From positions 1-32,824 of the forward strand of contig UQQY01000006.1 in the NCBI GenBank assembly GCA_900543295.1: a stretch of 32,824 nucleotides of DNA, written 5' to 3'. Positions 8,177-15,887 of this stretch are shown piece by piece. The notes beneath the pieces were generated by a model. It made no database searches, was not told the origin of the DNA, and saw only the letters and a list, made by a program, of their open reading frames with translations. Made by a program: the position numbers and the translations under genes. The DNA is from an uncultured Oscillospiraceae bacterium (GTDB taxonomy: Bacteria; Bacillota; Clostridia; Oscillospirales; Ruminococcaceae). Each line of letters begins with the position of its first letter. The first letter of the stretch is position 1.

Positions 8177-8268
8177 AATAAAAGGGAGTAGCTTGCAGCA
8201 AAAGCTGTAACGCGGCGCGTCATCCCGGCAATATGCCCGCCCGCGTTTTCAATAGCGAGACTTTTGTT
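8177..8268 (+). promoter_or_regulatory. yybP-ykoY-type (Mn2+-sensing class) riboswitch aptamer
   Basis: The closing stem P1 is 8177-8184 with 8261-8268 (8 bp, one G-U). Directly inside are the two hallmarks of this class: GGAGTAGC (8185-8192) on the 5' side and GCGAGA (8255-8260) on the 3' side. A 7-bp hairpin with an AAAA loop follows (8193-8199 with 8204-8210). Then comes a second arm, in which CGCGG (8211-8215) pairs with CCGCG (8241-8245). That arm has an asymmetric TCATCCC internal loop capped by GGCA/TGCC. Known members bind Mn2+ and switch on exporters or similar genes. The 3' strand of P1 is also the 5' arm of a terminator, so ligand binding should allow transcription. The gene controlled here is a sodium-pump subunit, so a variant ligand such as Na+ should be kept in mind. 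Confidence 0.75.
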
Positions 8269-8300
8269 CCGCGTGATATGCGGGGCAGGAGTCTCTTTTT
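8257..8300 (+). terminator. Riboswitch expression-platform terminator
   Basis: A 16-bp stem with some G-U pairs (8257-8272 with 8280-8295) has a 7-base loop and ends in TTTTT (8296-8300). Bases 8261-8268 are shared with riboswitch stem P1, so the aptamer and the terminator exclude each other. The next gene starts 34 bases later. Confidence 0.85.
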
Positions 8301-8333
8301 CGTTTATTTCAGTAAAAACGGAGGAATGAAAAC

Positions 8334-9455
8334 ATGGAGGCATTGTTCGGAAATGTTCTGAACATTCAGTGGCAGCAGGTTGTTATGTGGGCAATCGGCG
8401 GGCTGCTGATCTGGCTGGCAATCAAAAAGGATATGGAACCGACGCTGCTTTTGCCCATGGGCTTTGGCGCGATTCTTGTCAATCTCCCGCTGTCCGGCGC
8501 CGTTACACAGGTGTATGAGGGTGTGGAAGAGGTCGGCGTAATCGACCTCTTGTTCAACAACGGCATCGCCAACGAGCTGTTTCCGCTGCTGCTGTTTATC
8601 GGAATCGGCGCCATGATCGATTTCGGTCCGCTACTGACCAACCCGAAGCTGATGATTTTCGGCGCGGCCGCGCAGTTCGGCATTTTTGTCACGATCAGTC
8701 TGGCGGCGCTGTGCGGCTTTGATTTAAAGGACGCAGCGTCTATCGGCATCATCGGCGCGGCGGACGGTCCGACCTCTATTTTTGTCGCAAACTACTTTAA
8801 CTCAAATTATTTAGGTCCGATTATTGTTGCGGCATATTCGTATATGGCACTTGTTCCCATTGTACAGCCGCCGGTTATCAAGCTGCTGACCACCAAGAAG
8901 GAGCGCCGCATCCGTATGCCGTATCAGCAGAAAGCGGTCTCTAAGACAACGCGCATTCTGTTCCCGATTATCATCACGGTGATTACCGGTATTGTTTCGC
9001 CGCGTTCGGTTGCACTGATCGGTTTTCTGATGTTCGGCAATCTTTTGCGCGAGTGCGGCGTCCTGAACGCGCTTTCCGAAACGGCGCAGAAGGTGCTTGC
9101 AAACCTCGTTACGCTGTTTTTGGGTCTCACCATTGCGACCAAAATGCAGGCGGATGCGTTTTTGAATCCGCAGACGCTGATGATTATCGGATTGGGACTG
9201 TTTGCTTTCGTTTTTGATACTGCGGGCGGCGTGCTGTTTGCCAAGTTTTTAAACCTGTTTTTAAAGAAAAAGGTCAATCCGATGATTGGCGCGGCCGGTA
9301 TTTCTGCATTCCCGATGTCGGCGCGCGTCGTGCATAAAATGGGCCTTGCGGAAGATCCGCAGAACTTCCTTCTGATGCATTCGACTGGTGTAAACGTATC
9401 CGGCCAGATCGCTTCGGTTATTGCAGGCGGCCTGATACTCAATCTGATCGGTTAA
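8334..9455 (+). CDS. Na+-translocating decarboxylase beta subunit (OadB/MmdB/GcdB family)
   Basis: This 373-residue, highly hydrophobic protein is the membrane channel subunit that couples decarboxylation of a carboxybiotin carrier to Na+ export in oxaloacetate, methylmalonyl-CoA or glutaconyl-CoA decarboxylases. Family marks are GAADGPTSIF (Asp144), the conserved acidic site for ion transport, and a late STGVNVSGQIASVIAGG segment. The ATG has a GGAGG site. It is the first gene behind the riboswitch and is followed by a gamma-like microprotein and a sulfatase. No alpha (carboxyltransferase) or biotin carrier gene is nearby, so the substrate is unknown. The protein either partners with subunits encoded elsewhere or acts as a stand-alone cation carrier. 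The latter is speculation prompted by the riboswitch. Confidence 0.9.
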   Translation: MEALFGNVLNIQWQQVVMWAIGGLLIWLAIKKDMEPTLLLPMGFGAILVNLPLSGAVTQVYEGVEEVGVIDLLFNNGIANELFPLLLFIGIGAMIDFGPLLTNPKLMIFGAAAQFGIFVTISLAALCGFDLKDAASIGIIGAADGPTSIFVANYFNSNYLGPIIVAAYSYMALVPIVQPPVIKLLTTKKERRIRMPYQQKAVSKTTRILFPIIITVITGIVSPRSVALIGFLMFGNLLRECGVLNALSETAQKVLANLVTLFLGLTIATKMQADAFLNPQTLMIIGLGLFAFVFDTAGGVLFAKFLNLFLKKKVNPMIGAAGISAFPMSARVVHKMGLAEDPQNFLLMHSTGVNVSGQIASVIAGGLILNLIG

Positions 9456-9467
9456 GGAGGGATAAGC

Positions 9468-9602
9468 ATGAACGTAGAACTGTTTTTACAAACGCTTCCT
9501 ATCATGGGGATGGGAATGCTCGGTATTTTCGCTGTCATTCTTGTCATCATCCTGGTCGTTGCCGCGCTGAACAAGCTTACCGCGCCGAAGGAGAAAAAGT
9601 GA
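9468..9602 (+). CDS. Minimal OadG-like (gamma subunit) single-span membrane microprotein
   Basis: A 44-codon gene with a strong site (AAGGAGG) six bases before its ATG starts 12 bases after the beta-subunit gene. The protein has a short N-terminus, one transmembrane helix (about residues 12-34) and a Lys-rich cytoplasmic tail (KLTAPKEKK). The helix begins MGMGMLGIF, which resembles the GMGxVF segment at the start of the OadG/MmdD-type gamma helix. Known gamma subunits are about 80-120 residues, with a longer tail that helps assemble the complex and may bind metal; that tail is missing here. The role is therefore inferred from position and helix pattern: it would stabilise the beta subunit. 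It is easily missed by length-filtered gene callers. Confidence 0.75.
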   Translation: MNVELFLQTLPIMGMGMLGIFAVILVIILVVAALNKLTAPKEKK

Positions 9603-9603
9603 T

Positions 9604-11064
9604 ATGAGTAAAGCAAAGCATATTTTAATTTTGCATTGCGACCAGCTTCGGGCTGACTGTCTTGGCTATGCCGGAAATCCGGATGTTCACACGCCGCATA
9701 TTGATACGCTGGCAAAGGAAGGCACTGTTTATCCGGAGCACTATACGGTTTATCCGATCTGCACGCCGTCTCGCTATTCGTTGTGGAGCGGTATGTACGT
9801 TCACCAGCATGGCGCGTGGACAAATCGCGCCACGCTTCCGGCGGGCTATCAGACTTTTCCGCAGATTTTAAGAGAAAATGGCTATGATACAGCGGCGGTC
9901 GGAAAAATGCATTTTACGCCGACATATCATGACGTCGGTTTTCGCCGCATGCGCCTCGCCGAGCAAAACGGGGTTGGCCGCTATGAGGATGATTATCACT
10001 ATGAGCTTATGCAAAACGGCAGGATCGATCGGGTTGACTTGCATAACCAGTCCGATGAATTCCGTGAAATTCCGACTGATTTGGAGCACGATATGTTTCA
10101 ATGCGCAGAATCCGATTTATCAGAGGATATGCATTCGACTGCATGGATTACACAGGGCGCGCTGCGTGAAATCGAATCATGGAGGGAAGAGGATTCCCAT
10201 TTATTGATGGTTGGATATATAAAACCGCATCATCCCTTTGACCCGCCGTATCCCTACAGCGAAATGTACGATCCGGAGAGTTTGACTCTGCCGGCCGGAT
10301 ATACAGCGCATCCGCTTGATTGCGATACGGCGACAAACGGCGGAATTGTGGATTATAATCAGATGAGCGAGATACAGCTCCGCCGTATTATGGCATACTA
10401 CTATGGGGCAATTACGCAGATTGATGATGGAATAGGCGAAATTGTTGATTTGCTCAAGAAAAAAGGCGTGTACGACGATACGATGATCCTTTTTACAAGC
10501 GATCATGGGGAATACCTTGGCTATCATCATATGCTGTTAAAGTGTAATCATCTATATGACCCTCTTGCGAAAATTCCGCTCATCATCAAATATGCGGGGC
10601 AGAAAGAGGGGAGAACGGACGACCGTCTGTCTGAAAACATCGATATTTCCGCCACTGTTTTATCGTGCACCGGTTTGGATGCGCCGGACTCCATGCAGGG
10701 AAAAGATCTGTGTTCGAAGGAACAGCGAACCTTTGTTTTTTCCGAAGGACAGTACGGTGTTGATAAAAACCCCTGCCTTGGATATATGATCCGCGATCGG
10801 CGGTATAAATTACTGATACGCGGCTCGCTTGAGGATGGAATGTTATTCGACCTTCAAAAAGATCCCTTTGAGCTGCATAATGTATTTTTTGACCCGACGT
10901 ATGCAGAAATTTTAGTTTTGATGAAAGCGCGTCTAATCGACCGGATGCTGTTTTCTGCTGCGGGGAAAAATCATCAGGATCTCTCAGCGCCGCAGACTGA
11001 GAATGCGGAAAAAACCAGGCGGCGCGCAAAAGAGGTAAAAAGTTTTATCCGCCGTCAATGGTAG
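9604..11064 (+). CDS. Type I sulfatase (formylglycine-dependent sulfatase family)
   Basis: This 486-residue enzyme is predicted to hydrolyse sulfate esters, probably on a sugar. The activation motif CTPSR (Cys53 to Arg57) is the Cys-type site that anaerobes convert to formylglycine with a radical-SAM maturase; no maturase is in the window. Metal-site segments are HCDQLRAD near the N-terminus and FTSDHGEYLGYH near residue 300. GKMHFTP and KPHHPFDPP are further family marks. No signal peptide is visible, so it is likely cytoplasmic and acts on imported fragments. It starts one base after the microprotein stop, with AAGGAG inside that gene, so it belongs to the riboswitch operon. The true substrate is not determinable. 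It ends 21 bases from the convergent DUF4091 gene. Confidence 0.9.
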   Translation: MSKAKHILILHCDQLRADCLGYAGNPDVHTPHIDTLAKEGTVYPEHYTVYPICTPSRYSLWSGMYVHQHGAWTNRATLPAGYQTFPQILRENGYDTAAVGKMHFTPTYHDVGFRRMRLAEQNGVGRYEDDYHYELMQNGRIDRVDLHNQSDEFREIPTDLEHDMFQCAESDLSEDMHSTAWITQGALREIESWREEDSHLLMVGYIKPHHPFDPPYPYSEMYDPESLTLPAGYTAHPLDCDTATNGGIVDYNQMSEIQLRRIMAYYYGAITQIDDGIGEIVDLLKKKGVYDDTMILFTSDHGEYLGYHHMLLKCNHLYDPLAKIPLIIKYAGQKEGRTDDRLSENIDISATVLSCTGLDAPDSMQGKDLCSKEQRTFVFSEGQYGVDKNPCLGYMIRDRRYKLLIRGSLEDGMLFDLQKDPFELHNVFFDPTYAEILVLMKARLIDRMLFSAAGKNHQDLSAPQTENAEKTRRRAKEVKSFIRRQW

Positions 11065-11085
11065 AGCGGTTTGGCCTTATCCGCA

Positions 11086-12759
11086 TCATTTTCTTTTTGT
11101 ATAAACGGCCTCGATTTCGCTGTTTATCCGCTCGCGCAGCAGGAGAAGAAAAGCGCTGTCATGCGGATATTGCCGGAAGGAGATGTCCATTCCGGCGGTT
11201 TCACGTATGATTTCGATTACGCGGGCTTTTCCAGCTTGATCCGAAAGAAGCTGCATGGCGCGCAGATCTTGTAAAGCATGCGTAAATACGACCATATGAA
11301 TCGTCTCCCAGGCGGTTCTGTCCGGCGCGGGGTAGACGCTGAATGCATCACCGGAGGGGACGAAGTATTCGCCGTCGGTACACAAATACGGATTGACGGG
11401 CGATTGAGAATACTGGTTATTGTAAAAGTTAAAGCCCCAGTGAAGAAATCCCGCAATATTGTGCCAAAAGAGCTGTACGCCGATGATGCGGTTTCGTGCG
11501 GAGGGCATGGAAAGGAAGCGGTTGGAAACCTCATTGTACTGACTGCAGCAATAATAGGCCCACAGATTGGGAACCTTATGCTCTAAAAAAGGTTCAATAT
11601 GATTCGTTGCACAGACCGGATGCTCCACTGCGCCGCTTTCATAAAAAGCATAGTGGGACAGCGCGTCTATCATGGTACATCCGGATAATGCGCGGCTAAC
11701 GGTCTGTTTTGCCTTTAAATAGGAATCAAGCTGTCCCTCTCCCGGCTCGTCCGAAATATGAAAAACACAATGATTTTCAATGCCGAGTTGGCGAAGATGC
11801 TCGCGCAGCTTCGGGAGAAACGCCTGTAAAAAGCGGTTGTACGCTTCGCTGTGAGCGTCAGTCTCCCATCCGAATATGCGGACGAAAGCACCGTCCTTTT
11901 CCGCCATAATTTTTGGCGCATGGTATGCGCCCCATTGTGTAAACAGATGGGACATTTCAAAATATTCGATACCGCAGCGGCGGCAGAGCTCCACCCAGCG
12001 GTCGAGCTTTGCGAAATCAAAGCAATACGCGTCTCCGTCTGTCCTGATGCCGACAAGCTGCGTGGTAGTGCGTTCACCGCCGACAGCAGTATCAAGCGGA
12101 GGTGTAAAAATCGGGGTAAGAATCATGTTGACGCCGTTCGCCGCAGCAGTTTTTAAAAAGCTTTCGATGATTTCCCAGTGCTCCTCGGAAAACGGCGCGA
12201 CGTGATAGTAATCCGCCAGGCAATCGCAGTGAAACCATTGCGTGTAGATCAGCTTTTGCTTTGGCAGGCGGCATGGGATCAGGCGAAGCATGAAAACAGA
12301 GCGTCCAACCTCTTCACCGGTTTCTGAAAAAAAGCGGATTTGGATCTCATGCAGTCCCTCGCTGGCTGTATCATCGGGAAAAACGTCTACCCAAACGCTT
12401 GAAAGCCGTCCGGATACGAGATAAATGCGGTCCTCTTGCGAAATCGGACGCAGCAAATCCGGATAAAGTCCCGGCTCGGTCCGCAGATAATTCTCATCCT
12501 GCTCCGGATATGCCGGCATCATAGAAGGAACGTGATCCACTCTGGCGATGCGGATCTGATCCTGTAAATCGCTTTCGAGCTTGTAATGCACAACCTGCTT
12601 TCCTCCCATGGGCATTTCATCCAATAAGAGAGCGATCTGATAGGAAAACCGTTCGTCGGTTAATGCTGTTGCATTCGTATAAACGATCTTTTCATCAAGG
12701 GAATCATCAAAAAAGCATTTTTCAAGCGCGGAGATGGTTCGAATTTTTACTGTAGACAT
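11086..12759 (-). CDS. DUF4091 domain protein, GH123-like putative glycoside hydrolase
   Basis: This 557-residue protein without a signal peptide resembles the DUF4091 proteins related to GH123 beta-N-acetylgalactosaminidases. An N-terminal beta-rich part (1-165) precedes a TIM-barrel-like catalytic part. The catalytic pair fits HISDEPGEG (Asp337, Glu338): in GH123-type substrate-assisted catalysis the Glu is the acid and the Asp orients the acetamido group. Trp-rich stretches near the C-terminus suggest sugar binding. I start at the ATG at 12759, which has AAGGAGG. The longer open frame reaching 12858 runs through a terminator into the tRNA gene and is wrong. The specific substrate is not known. 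Confidence 0.8.
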   Translation of the reverse strand: MSTVKIRTISALEKCFFDDSLDEKIVYTNATALTDERFSYQIALLLDEMPMGGKQVVHYKLESDLQDQIRIARVDHVPSMMPAYPEQDENYLRTEPGLYPDLLRPISQEDRIYLVSGRLSSVWVDVFPDDTASEGLHEIQIRFFSETGEEVGRSVFMLRLIPCRLPKQKLIYTQWFHCDCLADYYHVAPFSEEHWEIIESFLKTAAANGVNMILTPIFTPPLDTAVGGERTTTQLVGIRTDGDAYCFDFAKLDRWVELCRRCGIEYFEMSHLFTQWGAYHAPKIMAEKDGAFVRIFGWETDAHSEAYNRFLQAFLPKLREHLRQLGIENHCVFHISDEPGEGQLDSYLKAKQTVSRALSGCTMIDALSHYAFYESGAVEHPVCATNHIEPFLEHKVPNLWAYYCCSQYNEVSNRFLSMPSARNRIIGVQLFWHNIAGFLHWGFNFYNNQYSQSPVNPYLCTDGEYFVPSGDAFSVYPAPDRTAWETIHMVVFTHALQDLRAMQLLSDQAGKARVIEIIRETAGMDISFRQYPHDSAFLLLLRERINSEIEAVYTKRK

Positions 12760-12780
12760 CGCAAAGCCTCCTTGTTTTAT

Positions 12781-12820
12781 AAAAAGAAAAAGCCCGAACG
12801 CACACAGCGTCCGGGCTTTA
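12781..12820 (-). terminator. Terminator after tRNA-Val
   Basis: A 13-bp stem with one mismatch (12789-12801 with 12807-12819) and an ACACA loop is followed, in the minus direction, by a T-rich stretch. It ends the tRNA transcript before the DUF4091 gene. Confidence 0.85.
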
Positions 12821-12822
12821 TT

Positions 12823-12899
<77 letters not shown>

Positions 12900-12911
12900 G
12901 AACAGGACTCT

Positions 12912-12940
12912 ATTATACCGGATTATTCGGAAAAATGCAA
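12912..12940 (-). promoter_or_regulatory. Promoter of tRNA-Val
   Basis: On the minus strand, TTGCAT (12940-12935), 17 bases, then TATAAT (12917-12912). Transcription would start about six bases before the mature tRNA, as is usual for single tRNA units. Confidence 0.85.
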
Positions 12941-12973
12941 TAGCTTTTTGCAGGAGAGCGAAACTTTTTTCAC

Positions 12974-13948
12974 TCAGTCGCGATCCATCAGCGTCACATT
13001 GAAATAGGCGTAATCGGTGCGTCCCTCTTTTACAGCCGCAATTGCGCTGCGGGGATGCTGATTCAAGCGACCGGTGCAGAGATAGGGAATATCATAGCCC
13101 CACTGCACGCCGGAGGATCTCAAGTCCAGCATATAGTCTTCAATAAATTTAAGAATCGGGGTGAGGTGATAGCGCGGATTTTTTAAGAATCCGATCAGAA
13201 GCTCAGACGAGCAGTTGCCCGCGCCGCGGCCGATGCCGTTGATGGTTGCGTCAAGCATGGAAGCGCCGAGCGAGAGCGCCTCGATGGTATTGGCAAAAGC
13301 GAGCTGCTGATTATTGTGGGTATGAATTCCTACTTCTTTTCCGTATTTTTCACCAAAAGCAAGATATTTTTTGACAAGCTCTGCAATCTGTTCCGGATAA
13401 AGCGAGCCGTAGCTGTCAACCAGATAAATCGCCTTCAGTGGGGAATCCGCAAGCAGCGAAAGCGCCTCGTCCAAATCCTCTGTTTTGGCGGTGGAAATGG
13501 CCATAATATTGATCGTGGTCTCGTAGCCCTGTTTATGGCAGTAGTCAATCATTTCCATCGCCTTTGGAATGGTGTGAAGATAGGTTGCAATCCGCACCAT
13601 ATCGATCGGACTTTCCGATTTCGGAATGATGTCGCGCTCATAATTGCAGCGTCCAACATCCGCCATAACGGAAATTTTCATTCCCGTGTTGTTGTCGCCG
13701 ACTACGGCGCGGATGTCGTCGTCCCTGCAAAACTTCCATTTTCCGAATTCATCTTCATGAAACAAATCGGGATCCGCCTTATATCCAAATTCCATATAGT
13801 CAACGCCGGCTTTGACGTTTGTCTGATACAGCGCTTTAACGAACGAATCGGAAAAATCAAAATCGTTGCATAAGCCGCCGTCGCGCAGGGTAGCGTCTAA
13901 CACCTTGATATCCGGACGATACGTCATCAGCCTTCCTTTTTTCTCCAT
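12974..13948 (-). CDS. HMGL-like (DRE-TIM) aldolase family protein
   Basis: This 324-residue protein has the DRE-TIM metallolyase signature: LDATLRDGG (Arg22, Asp23) at the start of the barrel and the metal-binding HTHNN (His209, His211). These enzymes cleave or form C-C bonds next to a keto acid, as in HMG-CoA lyase, 4-hydroxy-2-oxovalerate aldolase and homocitrate synthase. The length and the GIGRGAGNCSSE segment are closest to the 4-hydroxy-2-oxovalerate aldolase-like group. No partner acyl-aldehyde dehydrogenase is nearby, so the substrate is open. The ATG at 13948 follows GGGAGG by eight bases; an upstream extension to 14017 overlaps the promoter and is rejected. Confidence 0.82.
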   Translation of the reverse strand: MEKKGRLMTYRPDIKVLDATLRDGGLCNDFDFSDSFVKALYQTNVKAGVDYMEFGYKADPDLFHEDEFGKWKFCRDDDIRAVVGDNNTGMKISVMADVGRCNYERDIIPKSESPIDMVRIATYLHTIPKAMEMIDYCHKQGYETTINIMAISTAKTEDLDEALSLLADSPLKAIYLVDSYGSLYPEQIAELVKKYLAFGEKYGKEVGIHTHNNQQLAFANTIEALSLGASMLDATINGIGRGAGNCSSELLIGFLKNPRYHLTPILKFIEDYMLDLRSSGVQWGYDIPYLCTGRLNQHPRSAIAAVKEGRTDYAYFNVTLMDRD

Positions 13949-13988
13949 GATAAAAACCTCCCTTTCCGAAATACGGTCTGTGCACACG

Positions 13989-14017
13989 ATTTTAGCACAT
14001 AAAATCGCTAAAGTCAA
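13989..14017 (-). promoter_or_regulatory. Promoter of the HMGL-like aldolase gene
   Basis: On the minus strand, TTGACT (14017-14012), 17 bases, then TAAAAT (13994-13989) with a preceding TGC (extended -10). It leaves a 35-40 base leader to the ATG at 13948. Confidence 0.75.
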
Positions 14018-14112
14018 CCCCTGATCCGTCTTTTGTGCAAACGTTCATAAAATGGTGAAGATAAATGCGGGGAAACTGTGATAAAATGAAAGAAAAAGGC
14101 GGTGACGGATTG

Positions 14113-15399
14113 ATGGAGAAAACGGCGTTGGTATTAGGCGGAGGCGGCGCGCGCGGCGCATATGAGGTCGGCGTCTGGCAGGCGCTGTGCGAGCTGGATG
14201 TGCCGGTTGATATTGTAACGGGAACATCGGTCGGCGCGCTGAATGCTGCTGTAATCGCGGCAGGCAGCTTTGAAAGCGTTTCGGCCTTGTGGCGAAATCT
14301 GCGCACCGATATGGTATTTCGCATTGATGTAGACGATACGCTTCCTGCAAAACAGAAAGTTTCCGCCATGATTAAAGAAGTTTTGCGGCGGTATCCTACG
14401 CAGGGGGCGATGGATGCCGCTCCATTAAAGCGGCTGCTTGTCCGCTATTGTGAAGAGCAGGCGGTGCGCGACAGTACGATTCGCTGCGGCATCGTCTGTG
14501 TGGATGTTTCATCGGGAAAGCCGTTTGAGCGATTCTGCGACGAAATTCCGGAAGGGAAGCTGCACGATTATCTGCTTGCCTCTTCGGCGGTGTTTCCGGC
14601 AGTCAAAATGCGGAAAGTAGAGGGGAAGCTTTTGGCGGACGGCGGATATTGGGACAATATACCGGTGGGACTGGCGATACGCGGCGGTGCAGAACGCATT
14701 ATTGCGGTGGATCTGGACAGCGCATTCAGCCGCAGGCCAACGATCGCACAGGCCAAGGAGTTGAAGCTGATTCGTTCCTATTGGAATTTAGGGCCGATGC
14801 TTGTCTTTGATAAGGAGCAGATCGGAAGAAATATCCGGCTCGGCTATCTTGATACGATGAAGCTGTTCTCGGTCTGTGAAGGAAAAGCCTACGCTTTCAT
14901 AAAGGGCGGCTTTGCTCATCTTGCCAAACGGAATACTGTGCGTCTAAAGGCGCTTAATAAAGCGTGCGGACTAACCTTTCGTCCGCATCCCACACAGAAA
15001 GAGGCGCTTTTCCTTGCACGGATACAAGGGTATCTGTCAAAAAAATATCGCGCTCCGCACAGTCTGCGCTATGTGGATTTTCTGCGCTCCTGCGCGGAAA
15101 GCGCGGGCGAGATCTTCGGGCTGTCGCCTGAGAAAATCTATTCGCCGGATCGGTTCCGTGTTCGTGTGCGCGAAGAAGTGGAGGCAACTGCTTTACCGGA
15201 TGAGATGAAAATCAGCGGGCTTTCTGTGCCGGCCATCCGCTCTGCGGCAAAGCTTCTGGATTTAAAGGTGCGGACGGTTTATCTTGGAAAGATCCTGTCG
15301 CGCGCCGCAATGGAAGAAAAACCGTTTGACCTTTTGGGACTCTCTCTCGTTATGCCGGAGGAAACGCTCGCCGCATATTATCTTGCGTTTTCAGCGTAG
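14113..15399 (+). CDS. Patatin-like phospholipase
   Basis: This 428-residue protein belongs to the patatin/RssA-type serine acyl hydrolases. The oxyanion loop GGGGARG (residues 9-15), the nucleophile motif GTSVG (Ser39) and the catalytic aspartate in LADGGYWDN (Asp176) are all present, so the Ser-Asp dyad is intact. The patatin domain covers about residues 4-205. The remaining 220 residues form an extension of unknown role; there is no signal peptide. The ATG at 14113 has a near-perfect AAGGcGGTGA ribosome site seven bases upstream. An earlier ATG (14086) has none. It is divergent from the aldolase gene and overlaps the end of the convergent methyltransferase gene by nine bases. The lipid substrate is unknown. 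Confidence 0.87.
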   Translation: MEKTALVLGGGGARGAYEVGVWQALCELDVPVDIVTGTSVGALNAAVIAAGSFESVSALWRNLRTDMVFRIDVDDTLPAKQKVSAMIKEVLRRYPTQGAMDAAPLKRLLVRYCEEQAVRDSTIRCGIVCVDVSSGKPFERFCDEIPEGKLHDYLLASSAVFPAVKMRKVEGKLLADGGYWDNIPVGLAIRGGAERIIAVDLDSAFSRRPTIAQAKELKLIRSYWNLGPMLVFDKEQIGRNIRLGYLDTMKLFSVCEGKAYAFIKGGFAHLAKRNTVRLKALNKACGLTFRPHPTQKEALFLARIQGYLSKKYRAPHSLRYVDFLRSCAESAGEIFGLSPEKIYSPDRFRVRVREEVEATALPDEMKISGLSVPAIRSAAKLLDLKVRTVYLGKILSRAAMEEKPFDLLGLSLVMPEETLAAYYLAFSA

Positions 15400-15717
15400 T
15401 GTCTCTCCATACCACATGTGTTTTTTCATGTCCACGCGGCCGTCCTCCAAAAAAGTCACGCCCTCTCCTTCAAGCAGGATGCGTTGCTGGTTGTCTCCGC
15501 CAAAGGCGAATGCAGGGCTTAAACCGCCGAAGCGGTTGACTACGCGATGGCATGGAATGACGCCCGGCTCCGGATTGACGTGCAGGGCGTATCCCACTAC
15601 GCGGGACATCCGCGGATTGCCGATCAAAAGCGCGATCTGTCCATAGGTTGTGACAAAGCCGCACGGGATTTGGCGTACAATATCGTAAATGCGGGTAAAG
15701 GTATTTTGCTGTTTCAT
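15391..15717 (-). CDS. MGMT-family DNA repair methyltransferase, single-domain form
   Basis: At 108 residues this is just the DNA-binding/active-site domain of O6-alkylguanine-DNA alkyltransferases. The acceptor site PCHRV is intact (Cys56), so it should accept alkyl groups, unlike alkyltransferase-like (ATL) proteins in which the Cys is replaced. The N-terminal ribonuclease-H-like domain of full Ogt/Ada-type enzymes is absent. The ATG follows AAAGGAG. Its last nine bases overlap the end of the convergent patatin gene. Function in alkylation-damage repair or sensing is from family knowledge. Confidence 0.88.
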   Translation of the reverse strand: MKQQNTFTRIYDIVRQIPCGFVTTYGQIALLIGNPRMSRVVGYALHVNPEPGVIPCHRVVNRFGGLSPAFAFGGDNQQRILLEGEGVTFLEDGRVDMKKHMWYGETLR

Positions 15718-15793
15718 TCCATTTTCTCCTTTTGTGCTTTGCCGCGTATTGAGGAAAAACGACCTCTTTCTTTCATGGTATCATAAATGATGC

Positions 15794-15822
15794 TTGAAGT
15801 ACAGCACATATTCTTCTATAAT
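15794..15822 (+). promoter_or_regulatory. Promoter of the fucosidase gene
   Basis: TTGAAG (15794-15799), a 17-base spacer and TATAAT (15817-15822) lie 65 bases before the GH29 start codon. No catabolite-repression site was recognised by eye. Confidence 0.8.
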
Positions 15823-15887
15823 GTGGGTACAGAAAATTGATCTGCCGCTCATTGCAGCGTATTTTACGGAAAATGGAGGTCTTGTTT

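Noticed and set aside
11065..11105. Terminator between sulfatase and DUF4091 genes
   Set aside because: Only a 4-bp GCGG/CCGC stem with a long loop precedes the T-rich stretch; too weak to call.
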